Under the pieces are notes generated by a model. The model was not told where the DNA came from. It did no database searches and was given only the letters and a program-made list of their open reading frames with translations. Shown here piece by piece: positions 1 through 10,716 of a stretch of 34,867 nt of DNA; position 1 is the first letter of the stretch; each line of letters begins with the position of its first letter. The stretch comes from Phoronis australis. Lineage: Eukaryota > Phoronida > Phoronidae. The DNA lies in contig NMRA01000839.1 of assembly GCA_002633005.1 (NCBI GenBank), positions 22,330-57,196 of the forward strand, given 5' to 3'. The position numbers and the translations under genes are program-made.

Positions 1-9
1 CCCCCCCCC

Positions 10-200
10 AATAGGTCACTGACAGCTATGACCAGAACACTAAATAAGCCCCCCATAGGTCACTGATGGTAATTACAGATAACTAAACAAGGCCTAGTAA
101 CAGGTCACTGATGGCAATGTTCAGAACAGTAAATAATGCCCACCAATAGGTCACTGATGGCAATGCTCAGGACAGGAAATAATGCCCACCAATAGGTCAC
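10..200. repeat. minisatellite, about 46-bp unit, 4+ copies
   Basis: Unit core ATAGGTCACTGATGGCAATG followed by cagaacagtaaataatgcccacca, repeated with substitutions from about position 10 to 200, where the last copy is truncated. It may continue beyond the left edge. Lies in a Roquin intron. Confidence 0.85.
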
Positions 201-824
201 TCGGTCTGCCTCAGTCACATTTGTTGACATTTTTGTGCTGACGTATTTGAGTTTTCAGTTGTAGAGAAGATTGAATAGTGTAACAGTGGCAAAAACATAA
301 TATCTGGCTCTGGTCTTCACCACAACTGGTTTTAAAACCTAATGCTGACCGGCAGAAAAAAATGCCTGCCCACATCAGTTTCTATGAAGGTCTTGTTTTC
401 TTTAAAAGTCGCCATTTTAGCACTAAACTAGAATGTTACTGCCAATGAGACTGGTAACAACTTTGCATTAATTTGAACATGACGATGATGTTAATGGAAA
501 ACCATAGTTCAAAATTAATGCAAATTTACAAGTGGGCACTGAAGCTGTAAAAGACTATCTTTAATGCTAAAGGAAAAATTAACAATTTCAAATTTAGATG
601 AGCGTTGTACTAACTGACCTATTTTGTGCATTTTGGAATAAAAAATAGATGCCTCAAATTGCAAATAATGGCACATGATGAGGTGTTCAAGGTGTGAAAA
701 ACATGGGAAAGATGGACAATAACGAGAGTAGAGCGCTGAGTTAGGTAAACAGAACCTAGGGCACTACACTGTGATGGTATGGTCAGGTTGACATTGAACA
801 CTGAGATTCTGTGTCTGAGTAATT
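201..824. other. Roquin intron sequence without recognised feature
   Basis: AT-rich unique-looking sequence between two minisatellites. No exon of Roquin or other recognisable coding segment was seen on either strand. Confidence 0.6.
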
Positions 825-825
825 A

Positions 826-1165
826 CACCCTGTGATGGAGACTCTTACCCATGTCAGATCACCCAGGGATGGAGACCCTTACCCACTTGAGATCACCCAC
901 GGATAAACACCCTTACCCACTTGAGATCACCCAGGGATGGAGACCCTTACCCACTTGAGATCACCCAGGTATGGACACCCTTGCCCGCTTGAGATCATCA
1001 AGAGACGGGAACCCTGACTAACGTGAGATCACCCACGCATGGGCACCCTTACCCACTTGAGATCACACAGGCATGGACACTCTTACCCACTTCAGATCAC
1101 CCACACACACCCTTAACCATTTACACTCATCTAGCGATGGACATCTTTACCCACTTCGGATGATT
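826..1165. repeat. 34-bp minisatellite, about 10 copies
   Basis: Unit of 34 bp with core GACCCTTACCCACTTGAGAT followed by caccca and gggatgga. About ten head-to-tail copies; those in the centre are nearly identical, those at the ends are more diverged and one is shortened. It stops only about 70 bp from the Roquin exon 3 donor. Confidence 0.9.
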
Positions 1166-1236
1166 AATGGGCTTTAAGCTCATAAGAGGTTGTGGCCAAG
1201 GGTAACAAATACTACACTAACACCTTGTGGTCATAC

Positions 1237-1412
1237 CTTGAAACAGGAGGCCCTATAAAGCAACTGCACCACATGACCTATGGCTGTTTTGGATGCTTGA
1301 CTGAAGACACCTTGTAGCTTTTGAACAACGTACAAGACAAGTACTTTGCGTGAGAGAGATGACCCATCCTCCAGCGCCAACAGAATTAGATTAAGCACTT
1401 CTTCCTGCATAG
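1237..1412 (-). CDS. RC3H1: Roquin coding exon 3 (ROQ domain)
   Basis: Acceptor tatgtttcag at 1413 and donor TTCAAG|GTATGA at 1236. Encodes [17 protein letters not shown] through YRASCFK, the winged-helix part of the ROQ domain that contacts stem-loop RNA in the family. Exits in phase 0; the next exon (expected to start like TKRDEDS) is not found in 1-1236, so that intron exceeds 1.2 kb. Confidence 0.95.
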
Positions 1413-3558
1413 CTGAAACATACAAGGGAGATAATGGATTGTGCTGAGGAATCGTGATAGATGGCAGTATGGTCTTTACTGCAGCAGAAAGTACAACATA
1501 CAGCTCATTGTTGAAATATTAGTGAATTTTAAGTTCAAAACGTACCTCATGTTTTAACGGCGGAAGTTTGATGAATATCCAGTCAATAGCCAAGATCATA
1601 TTAACTTCAGCAGCCTTACAAATTGCAGCTGCAAAATGCAACACTGACACACATTCACGTGCACGCACCAGTGTAATGCTGACACGTACACACACATGCA
1701 CACAAGCACACACACACACACGCGCACACGCACACACAAACCCGCACACATACCTATGCAAATTACAGTGACACCTAATTAGAGGGTGCCTCTAATGTGG
1801 ACACCCCAACTACAAACACTTCAGTTTGCCCAGAGATAATGAACACATAGATATCAACCCTATTCAAGTAATAAGACATAAGCAAATCCTACTACTTCTT
1901 GGTGACAAGACTACACTCACCTGGCCCAAGAAACTGACATCCGCGACTTCTGACAGCAGCCCAAAGATTGGCAGAGAGTTGTTGTTGGTTCTGATTTTGT
2001 AGTATCAACTCAGTGACTGTGCGTTCACCGAGAGAGCGAGCGGCCCGCATGGCGCGGGACACGCCTTCATCTTCCATCAGTTGACAACAGATCAAACTGA
2101 CGAGCTTCCGCTGCATTGGTCGACTCAATTGGCCATTAGAGCTGTTAGTCAGGTTGCTAGGCGACAGATTCCGTACAGACGACTTGTTGACTGAAAGAGG
2201 AGAAAGTTGACCTCGAACACTCACCAGAAAAGAATGATGAACAACAGTAAACAAAAACTAGTGTCAGGCAAAATAACTGCAAACGTGCAGAGTGACAGGC
2301 AAATCCCATAGTGAAATTTGTCGCTAAATTTCATATTAAGGCCTCAAAGGTATCTAGTGACCTCTAGAGGTGGTCTAATCAATGAATAAAGGCAAACAGT
2401 ACTCTCAATTCACAAAAGAAAAATTTTGAGAACTGTTCTCAATAATTTTAAATGCACAGCCTAGAAAACACACTAAAAGTAATCAGACAAAATGATCCAC
2501 CATTTGTTGTCATAGCAGGTCATGATTCTACGGAGTCCGATGGGGAATTCCGCTGACACTCAGCGATCACGACAGGAATTGTGGCTCATTTTGTCTTATT
2601 ATTTTTGGCGTGCAGACTAAGCCGCTTGACATGATGGGAAACAGCAGAAAATACGTTGAAAAAATAACCGCCAGAATTGCAGGACTGACCTGCCATGTAT
2701 GAATGTCATCAAGGTTTTTGAATATACAAACCAGATCTAAAGTTGTGTAAAATGTTCAAATTTTGAAAAACTTCCCGTCAAAAATTTTCTGCAAAACATT
2801 GTAGTATGCTCAGGCCGAATAATGCAGTGGTGTGCGAGAATGATGCTGTGCAAATTTTACAAGAAAAGAAATCTTGTGTCTAATGTTAACAATATGTATT
2901 CTACAGCTAGTTTTGAATGAAATAAATAGCCTTGAAATACTTCAGCTTCAGGCTATATCTGGATTATTTCATGTATAATGGTCCCGGCTATACCAGTATA
3001 TCTAAACTATCTCATGCTGTCTACAAAGACATGAATGGTTCTGAATATATGTTTTCTCACCACCCCTACGTACCTGCTTCTCTCTCTCCCATACTCCCAT
3101 GCCCTCTCTCTCGCCCCCTCCCTCCCACTCCCCATTCCTCCCAACCTCACGGATGTAATCCAGTTTACATGCAAGCATAAAGCACAAGGTGAACACAAAA
3201 GTCTCTGCTTACCTGTGAACATGGGTTTCAAATACACAGCTAGCTGAACAATGCACTCCATGGCTGCTAAGTAGTGCTCCTCAAGGTCACCAAGGTCAAA
3301 ACCCTCGAGTGTATCCATGACGTCACACGTATCACCGACCAGAAAAAGCAGAGCAGCGTTGACAGCCAATTCATCATCTCCCCTGGTGACCTGGAACTGA
3401 TCAAACGGACATTTTCGCTGGTGCAGTTTGCTCAGACATGGCTTGCACACAGTGTGGCCACAACCCAGACTGATCGGCTGAACATGGACTGATGAGTACA
3501 TGTTACAGCACAACGGGCAGTAGAGCACCTCGGTCCACTGAGGAGCTGTCACTGGCAT
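1237..3558 (-). CDS. RC3H1: Roquin (RC3H1/2-like) gene, 5' part, three coding exons
   Basis: Exons 3558-3213, 2190-1921 and 1412-1237 join in phase (346, 270 and 176 bp) into 264 residues; the gene continues past the left edge. Roquin proteins bind stem-loop decay elements in mRNA 3' UTRs through the ROQ domain and recruit deadenylation machinery in the cytoplasm; the RING is a putative E3 ligase module. Seen: start MPVTAPQW, a RING with C14, C17, C33, H35, C38, C41, C50 and D53 (CPFD as in the family), then the HEPN/ROQ stretch with [41 protein letters not shown] and [20 protein letters not shown]. The start at 3558 is chosen because Roquins begin MPVxAPQW; an in-frame ATG lies 19 codons upstream but falls in what looks like 5' UTR. 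The C-terminal ROQ, CCCH finger and proline-rich tail lie outside the window. Invertebrates usually have a single copy, so RC3H1 versus RC3H2 is not resolvable. Confidence 0.95.
1645..1752. repeat. CA-rich microsatellite
   Basis: Interrupted (CA)n with CG and TG variants between Roquin coding exons 2 and 3. It generates spurious long open frames rich in His/Thr or Cys/Val that should not be annotated. Confidence 0.9.
1921..2190 (-). CDS. RC3H1: Roquin coding exon 2 (HEPN/ROQ N-terminal part)
   Basis: Acceptor cctctttcag at 2191 and donor CCAG|GTGAGT at 1920. Phase 1 in, phase 1 out. It carries the block [16 protein letters not shown] followed by [15 protein letters not shown], close to vertebrate Roquin apart from the low-complexity NQNQQQ stretch. 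Confidence 0.95.
3058..3140. repeat. CT-rich polypyrimidine tract
   Basis: Almost pure C/T on the plus strand (purine-rich in the Roquin transcript), about 75 bp downstream of the exon 1 donor. Low-complexity intronic sequence. Confidence 0.75.
3213..3558 (-). CDS. RC3H1: Roquin coding exon 1 (RING finger)
   Basis: Encodes residues 1-115 plus one base. It ends at donor ACAG|GTAAGC after VYLKPMFT, the start of the HEPN helices. The exon extends upstream as 5' UTR to about 3655, where rc reads a strong acceptor (tttttgtttcag), so a further noncoding exon must lie above 3655. Confidence 0.95.
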
Positions 3559-3655
3559 GGTGATGAGAACAGTGGTTATGTAGTAATGGAACAATACAAA
3601 AATGGTATCGTTCAACGGCTGAAATCTCCAGCAGTAAGAGCTAAACTGATGTAAT

Positions 3656-6600
3656 CTGAAACAAAAAGAAAAAAGACATTACAGAGAAGCCTGAAGGACG
3701 TTGCGATATTAGACAAACGAGCTAGCTAGCAACAAGCGAACAATGTGGATAAATAATGCAATTTAAACACAGCTTGCTTGTTCAGTCCAATAGAACTCGA
3801 TTTGTGGTCATCTCACAACGCAAGTTACATTAAAACACAGTGTTAACAACGGTGCACAAATTTTTGTAATCCCAGAATGGTACCTACCTTATCACATTGT
3901 TATAATCACCTTTTGTGAGCACAGGGACACCTTCGAGCAGTCCTTTGTTCAGTTGCTCAAATCAGCTACTGTTCATTTTGAACACTGTGCACACTCCTGG
4001 TGGGCGTAAAGATAGGAGCATGTGCAGGGTAAAAATGCCCAGTAGTCGATTTGGGCAACTGAACGAAGGACTGATCGAGGAAAAAAGTTGGATTACAAGA
4101 GTATTCATTGGAGTTGGAAGGAATTAAAGACATAGATGGCCTCCTAAGCCTACGGTGTCCCTCTTAGTGCAAAAGGTAGTTACGAGTATAACAACTTGAC
4201 TTGGATGAGGTATAATTTGCCAAAAAATCTTCCGGCTTCACCATCTCTACTGGGGCCAGCTACAGACGGTAGTCATTGTCTATCTAAGTTACCCTCGGCC
4301 TCTGTAAGCCTAAAGGGGAAGGCTAAGTCACTTTAAATACTAAGTGAAGTAAGTTGCCATAATTGGGTTAAGTTGCACTAGTTTAAATTCATTCCAGAAG
4401 TAACTTGGTCTGGGGTTAGTATATGTGTGCACGGCACTTAATGCTTATTGTAACCGACCCACACAATCGACATGCTGACTTGCATCCCCATGCAAGAACC
4501 GAAACTCACCAGCAAATCGTCATCTTACGATGATATTCTGTAGTGGAGCCAAAGAAAGACCTCATAAATTGAAGTTTATGGTAATCCCTGGTCCATAGGG
4601 TTCGGTGTTGTGGATGTCAAAACATCCTTTATGCTACAAAGAGCAAAGAATTGCAATATTTATGCGTTCTACATAACAACTATGTACTTGCAATAATTTG
4701 TTATTGCAACCTCCATGTAAAAATGTCGTGAAGAAGTCGTTTTCTGAGCAGCGCCACCTAGGTGGTTGCGGTGCAGAATTGATTGATGGGTGTCCGTTGT
4801 ACGTTACAGCTGGTGAAAAGTCAATTTCCATCACCGTGACAAAAAGACAAATAATGAGAAACGTGCATTTTTATTACACAAATACATTAGCCACTAAAAT
4901 CTTAGCGTTTAGTAGTGTGTTGGACAGAAAAAGTAAAATCTCATGAGATCCCACAGAGCCCGCTATAAAGTCAAATGACTGAGGCGCTTAAAGGCGCAGG
5001 TAGATCTTCGCGCACAGGCGTACGTCTTATTAGGCTATGTACTTAGGCTACTTAATTAGATCTGAAATTGAGTTTGTGCATTCTGATGAATTTCATGACC
5101 CAGTTGTTCTCATAGGAGACATCGAACGTCGTTTCCGACAACTATGAGCACCGTGTGCCACTTAACCGCCGATCCCCTAATTTTTGGGTTTGCCAATTTA
5201 ACCGCCCAGGGCGTTAACCCGAACGTTTACAGTACGTAGGGCCTAATGCGACACCATATCCGTACCTCGCCCCTGTGGCCACACAATTGCCCCGATGGGC
5301 GTCTGTGTGGACATGCTCTTACTTATATGTGAAACTTACAAGTGCATCCGCCAATTCGTGAGCCACTTGGGTAAAAAAACTCTCGAAAAAGCCATCTTGT
5401 AGGCTATTTCGGAGTGAAGGACCTCAGGCCCGAAAGGTGCGGCGGGGCATTGCGGGCCGCTGTAATACAAAACTATTCGACAATGAGTCTTCTGAAAACG
5501 CCAAGGAACTCCCACTCCCAGTCCGGCAATGAGGCAGAGGTAAAATATTGCCATTAGGAGGCACGCACAGCAGTCAAACTGACGGGTGCGACTATATGTG
5601 AATTCGTACGAGCCCGTATCTAGCTAGTCAGGGTCGTACCAAGGATGTAAGTATAGGCCTACCTTCCTTAATTGGTTGTTGTGGAAGCGGGAGGGGGCAT
5701 GTGCCCTAAAATTTTGCAGGCGTCAGGGTCAACGAGGCAACAGCCGTGAGTGATATAGGTGTGGGGCCGTGGACAGTGTAGAAAGACTGCGAATACGGAT
5801 AGGAGAAAAAATTCAAGGGGACATTTGACAACTCAGATTCAGTGCATTCGGTTTACCCATGAGGGCTCTGGCCAGGGCAATGTTGTTAGGGTTTCCATTT
5901 TTGCAGCACAGGTGTCAAAACGCACTTGAAAACGTGCACTTAATCATTCAGACATTTTTTCGAAAATTTGAAAATCGAAGCTTTTGCGGAGCGTATTATT
6001 CACTATAGATTTAAAGACGAATCATATTTTTGCAGAGGTCCCTCTTTGCATGGCAAGGGATAACGGAGACAACTGTCGCCCTATTGTTTTTTCTTTTTCG
6101 ATGTTGTATATCACTGAGAACAACTGGTGGCCAGACAGATAACAACCTTGCCGCAAATTCCGTGATTTTTGAAAACATGGATCTTTTCATATTTAGGGAC
6201 CCAGACCTTGAAGGAGGCCATTGATGACATACAAGTGACCACCCTTTTCGTGTTTTTATGGGGACAAGTTCTTAAGAGTCAGCTCACAGAGAGAGGGCCC
6301 AATGTTGGAATTGATTACCTCCAGCTTTTATTTAGATGATGGAAACCTTCCTGCAGGGTCCCCATTTCAGACGGGATCTTCTCTCGGTGGGGAAGTTCGG
6401 GAAAATTGTCCCCTTGTCCCTCTATACACCTCCGCAATGACACTGCCAAGTATTCACGAGGAGAAGTTGAAATTCCAAATTCATCATTCGACCCAAACAA
6501 CCAAAAACTATAAAAAATACAATATGATTGACCGCCATCGAAAAGGTAGAATTTTGAAAACCACTATTTGGGAATTACACAAAATGATTATTTGCGATGG

Positions 6601-7000
6601 TTATTTATAAATTAATGTTATTTTTTGCCATAGTATCACAAGAATAGTATTTCTTTTGAAGATCGTTACTAGGAATTGTCTGTGTGGAATTTGCACATGT
6701 CGAAAAGACTGTCAGGGCTACGATTTGTGATGACCTTGTACATGTCGAAGGGGGCTACCGGTACTCAAAGTACTCGCAATTATACAAAGATTTCAGCGTT
6801 TGATTGGAGTTCACGTTTAACTCGTGAATTGTTATAGGTACATCTGATATTAGTAAAAATAAACCTTAATACTTATTCCACATGTTCCATGTTACCATGG
6901 TTACCCCTCAAAAATCTACGAGCATGCCTGCGAAAAATTGCTTAAAATTCCGTTTTGATAAACAAATTTATTGGTTTCCGGTTTACATGTTACGCATCTC
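3656..7000. other. Roquin upstream / intergenic stretch
   Basis: Must contain the noncoding first exon(s) and promoter of Roquin, because the first coding exon opens with a splice acceptor at 3656. No TATA box or conserved coding block could be placed. CpG density is visibly raised around 4970-5620, which is a plausible promoter zone but not proof. Short open frames here have no recognisable domain. Confidence 0.4.
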
Positions 7001-7640
7001 GAAAATGGCTAGATTGATTCATAGATGATTTTTGATAACGAGAAGCTAATCTCATAAGAATTGATGATGTTTCGGACAATTTAGTTACAGCCTGAAGTTG
7101 GAAAAGTTCTAATAACATAATTTTCAAATAGCAAAGTACACAGTCGATTTTTGCCTATCTAAAATAACTCTCAAGGACATTGATGGAAATCGGACAGTTC
7201 CCAAAAACATACTCGCAATTCAAATGACAACAAATGCATTGCTTTTTGACTTAGGTACACGATCTGTCGTAAATTCACAAACAGGAGATCAAAAAGGAAT
7301 TACGTCATTAAATCAAAGTAAACGCATTGCTCATTGAATCGATTGTTGTACTCTGGTTTACATGTTCACAGTGTAGGTTGTATGTAAGTTGGCACTGGGA
7401 AAATTCGATCTATCATCAGATCTCCAAATAGCAAAGTACACTAAACGATTTTTGTCTATCTGAAATAAGCCTCAAGGCTATTGATGAATGTCGGACAGCT
7501 CTACAAAGTGTACCAAAATGTTCTCACAACTCAAATGAAAACAACTTGTTTATTGATTAAGGAATTAGATAAGTGATTTAAATTCACAAACCCTAGATCG
7601 AAAAAGAAGGTTAAGTCTTTAAATAAATAAATTACTCTCA
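7000..7640. repeat. Two diverged tandem copies of a roughly 300-bp sequence
   Basis: The block starting with TAGCAAAGTACAC near 7128 recurs near 7428 and is followed in both by CGATTTTTG, tatctaaaataa or tatctgaaataa, a CTCAAGG..ATTGATG..TCGGACAG segment and AAATTCACAAAC. Substitutions and indels are common, so the duplication is old. Function unknown. Confidence 0.65.
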
Positions 7641-7944
7641 TTGTTCATGAACTTGGAAAAGTTGTCTTTGCACTTCATTGGTGTTTTTAGTTTCCAGTAG
7701 TATTGCGCAACAAAATTTTGTTCTACGTTTGATTATTCCCGTGCATACTACACAGGCATAGCATGTCGTGACTGACGCACCCATGTCAAAAATAAGGTGC
7801 CAGCATGCACTGATCTGCGAGAACTTTGTTGGTTCCTGGTTCTCAAATCCTGATAGCTGCATCCCTGGTTTTGCCCCTCCCCCACCTATGGCGGACCGAG
7901 GGGGCTCGGTACATATATGGTGGTATCCGGAGAACAGGAAGGGG

Positions 7945-9094
7945 GTTGCTACTGAGTTTATTTTTAATAATATGGGTCAGGGGAGGCTTACCGGTACTGA
8001 TTTTGTTGACCTTAAGAAAGCCTTAGACACTGTGGACCATGGTATCCTATTACAGAAACTAAAGTCTTATGGAGTTAATGATAACGAACTCCTTTGGTTT
8101 AAAAACTACTTATACGACTGTAAACAGGCAATCAAATACGGCGGTTTTCCTTCTGGCTACTCAACCGTAATCACGCGTGTACCTCAGGGTTCCATTCTGG
8201 GATCTCTATTATTCACTATTTTTGTTAACGACCTCCCTAGTGTCCTCCACGACAGTGTCCCAGTTTTATATGCTGATGACACTGCAATTATGTCCACAGC
8301 TGGATCAGAAAAAGAACTCGAAACTTCTCTCAACAATTAGCTAGCCCCTATCCATGACTGGCTGATTCAAAATAAACTCACTCTTACATGTACCTTTTAT
8401 AAAACTAAGTCAATGCTGTTGGGAACCCACCAGAAATTAAATCAACAAAAACTGTCCCTTTTTATCAACGGTTCTCTCATCGAGAATGTTGACAAGTTTA
8501 AGTACTTGGGCCTTATTTTAGATCCCAATCTTAAATTTAATATGAACATAGATCACATCACAAAGAAATTATCAAAGAAAATCGGTGTACTTAAACGTCT
8601 AGGCAAATTTCTTAATGTCACTACTCTTAAGACACGTTACCATTCTATAATTCAGCCTCATATTGATTACTGTTTACCGGTTTTGGGGGCACACTAGTGA
8701 CACACTTGTCAGCAAAATCCAAGTAACCCAAAATAGAGCCGCCAGGACTATCCTGGGTACTAGAATTAGGGACACCAAAGTTGATGGTTTGTAGTCCAAG
8801 CTGGGATTTATGAAAGTAAAACAAAGAAATAAATATCTCTCTGCCTGTTGTATGTAAAGATGTATCAATGGCTTGTCTCCAGCATATCTCAACCGAAAAT
8901 TCAATAGCTGTCAAGCTGTATATTCTACACGCTCTTCTGTTGCTGGAAATGTTTCTTTTAAAAAAATTAAAACCGAGACCAGCAAGAGATCTTTTATCTA
9001 TGCTGCTGGTACAATATGGAATTCTCTTAGCCCAGAAATTATACGGTTCGATTCAATTGATACTTTCAAACGTAAAATTAAAATGTGGCTGTAA
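7945..9094 (+). pseudogene. Decayed non-LTR retrotransposon reverse transcriptase, C-terminal part
   Basis: Reads as the palm/thumb of a CR1/L2/Jockey-type reverse transcriptase that copies its own RNA at a nicked target. Seen: motif A FVDLKKALDTVDH, motif B VPQGSILGSLLF, catalytic motif C LYADDT (about 8269-8286), then the downstream KYLGLILD block and the conserved RAARTILG and WNSLSPEI tail. Breaks: TAG at 8338-8340, a frame shift near 8693, and further stops in the 8780-8860 stretch. The 5' half (endonuclease, ORF1) is absent, consistent with 5' truncation. The protein end is at 9094; a 3' UTR follows. Exact clade cannot be fixed by eye. Confidence 0.85.
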
Positions 9095-9323
9095 TTTACC
9101 TCACCTTGTTATACCCCACCTGTAGTTATGTCATTCATTCATTGTCGTAAATACTCTCACTGTCTAGAGTCATCTCTTTATTTATTTCATCAATCTTAGT
9201 TAAATTTTCACCACTCTTCGTCATTAATTTATTGTCTTAGTTCTCAACCTGTTTTAAATGTATCTTTTTCACGTATAATTAATTGATGTCTTATTACTTC
9301 ATTGTATTATATTTTTTGTTGCT

Positions 9324-9369
9324 GAGGGCCCTCTTGGAAAGCAGTGCTCTCACTGAAGAGGCTACCCTC
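9324..9369 (+). other. Hairpin in retrotransposon 3' end (copy 1)
   Basis: Three-part stem: GAGGG pairs with CCCTC, CCTCTT with AAGAGG, and CAGTG with CACTG around a ctct loop. It lies about 230 bp after the RT stop and just before the short AATAAATAA tail, as expected for a 3'-UTR structure recognised by the element's reverse transcriptase. Confidence 0.7.
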
Positions 9370-9593
9370 ATTTTAAATATCACAATAAATAAGGTTGGGC
9401 CAGGGGGTAGGAGGTGATGGTGATAGGAAGGGGGTAGTTTGCCGAAGTCGAATTCGTTTGTGCCCCCTTCCCCCTCCCCCCAATAATTTTTGCCTTCCTA
9501 CGGTCCTGCCTATGCAGGGGAGATTACTTGGGCTGGTACAAAACTTACGCGTAAATGCCAATATACAAATCGCTTGGCGTAAAAAGCCGCGAT

Positions 9594-9618
9594 GTCCTAG
9601 CGTTACTGAACGGGAGGC
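9594..9618. repeat. Solo terminal sequence of the intron-7 MITE family
   Basis: GTCCTAGCGTTACTGAACGG followed by gaggc is the exact reverse complement of 17571-17595 over 25 bp. The matching second end is not seen here. Repeated at 10566-10590 through the tandem duplication. Confidence 0.7.
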
Positions 9619-9776
9619 AGTTTTATTTCATTATAAGGCGGTCTTATTCATAAGTTAATTCGTCGAAGTAGCACAAATTATAGCCGCCCAACCCAGACTC
9701 CAACAGTGTATTCTACTGTATTGTTGCGGACAGAGTAGGATTCCNAGTTGATGACTTGTAGTCCAAGCTGGCATTT

Positions 9777-10061
9777 ATGAAAGTAAAACAAAGAAATAAA
9801 TATCTCTCTGCCTGTTGTATGTACAGATGTATCAATGGCTTGGCTCCAGCATATCTCAACCGAAAATTCAATAGCTGTCAAGCTGTATATTCTACACGCT
9901 CTTCTGTTGCTGGAAATGTTTCTTTTAAAAAAATTAAAACGGAGACCAGCAAGAGATCTTTTATCTATGCTGCTGCTACAATATGGAATTCTCTTAGCCC
10001 AGAAATTATACGGTCCGATTCAATTGATACTTTCAAACGTAAAATTAAAAAGTGGCTGTAA
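9777..10061 (+). pseudogene. Second copy of RT C-terminal segment
   Basis: 94-codon open frame from MKVKQRNKYLSACC to KRKIKKWL, equivalent to the last part of the 7945-9094 RT. Present only because of the tandem duplication; not an independent gene. Confidence 0.85.
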
Positions 10062-10295
10062 TTTACCTCACCTTGTTATACCCCACCTGTAGTTATGTCA
10101 TTCATTCATTGTCGTAAATACTCTCACTGTCTAGAGTCATCTCTTTATTTATTTCATCAATCTTGGTTAAAATTTCACCACTCTTCGTCATTAATTTATT
10201 GTCTTAATTCTCACCTGTTTTAAATGTATCTTTTTCCCGTATAATTAATTGTTGTCTTATTACTTCATTGTATTATATTACATTTTTTTGTTGTT

Positions 10296-10341
10296 GAGGG
10301 CCCTCTTGGAAAGCAGTGCTCTCACTGAAGAGGCTACCCTC
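10296..10341 (+). other. Hairpin in retrotransposon 3' end (copy 2)
   Basis: Same stem as at 9324-9369, base for base, offset by 972 bp. Confidence 0.7.
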
Positions 10342-10716
10342 ATTTTAAATATCACAATAAATAAGGTTGAGCCAGGGGGTAGGAGGTGATGGTGATAGGA
10401 AGGGGGTAGTTTGCCGAAGTCGAATTCGTTTGTGCCCCCTTCCCCCTCCCCCCAATAATTTTTGCCTTCCTACGGTCCTGCCTATGCAGGGGAGATTACT
10501 TGGGCTGGTACAAAACTTACGCGTAAATGCCAATATACAAATCGCTTGGCGTAAAAAGCCGCGATGTCCTAGCGTTACTGAACGGGAGGCAGTTTTATTT
10601 CATTATAAGGCGGTCTTATTCATAAGTTAATTCGTCGAAGTAGCACAAATTATAGCCGCCCAACCCAGACTCCAACAGTGTATTCTACTGTATTGTTGCG
10701 GACAGAGTAGGATTCC

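Larger units (their letters stand above)
8779..9744. repeat. Tandem duplication, copy 1 (RT 3' end plus flank)
   Basis: From AGTTGATG within the RT to GGATTCC. Continuous with the upstream RT sequence, so this is the copy in original context. Differs from copy 2 by scattered substitutions (roughly 2% by eye) and a few small indels. A single N at 9745 separates the copies. Confidence 0.95.
9746..10716. repeat. Tandem duplication, copy 2
   Basis: Repeats copy 1 with an offset of 967-972 bp. It includes a second RT C-terminus (end 10061), hairpin and flank, and ends at the same GGATTCC before unique sequence. Its RT segment is less damaged than copy 1: the in-frame stops at the SKLGF and RCING positions of copy 1 are sense codons here or lie outside the open frame. 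Confidence 0.95.

Noticed and set aside
1519-1771. Cys/Val-rich and His/Thr-rich open frames on both strands
   Set aside because: Products of the CA microsatellite.
2932-3247. Plus-strand Pro/Ser-rich and minus-strand Arg/Glu-rich open frames
   Set aside because: Products of the CT tract and of read-through past the Roquin exon 1 donor.
9324-9369. Hairpin as a bacterial-type terminator
   Set aside because: The context is a eukaryotic retrotransposon 3' UTR; no U-run follows and no operon exists.
9373-9658. Overlapping 62- and 87-codon open frames repeated at 10345-10630
   Set aside because: Lie in the non-coding flank shared by the duplication; composition is driven by a C-rich run.
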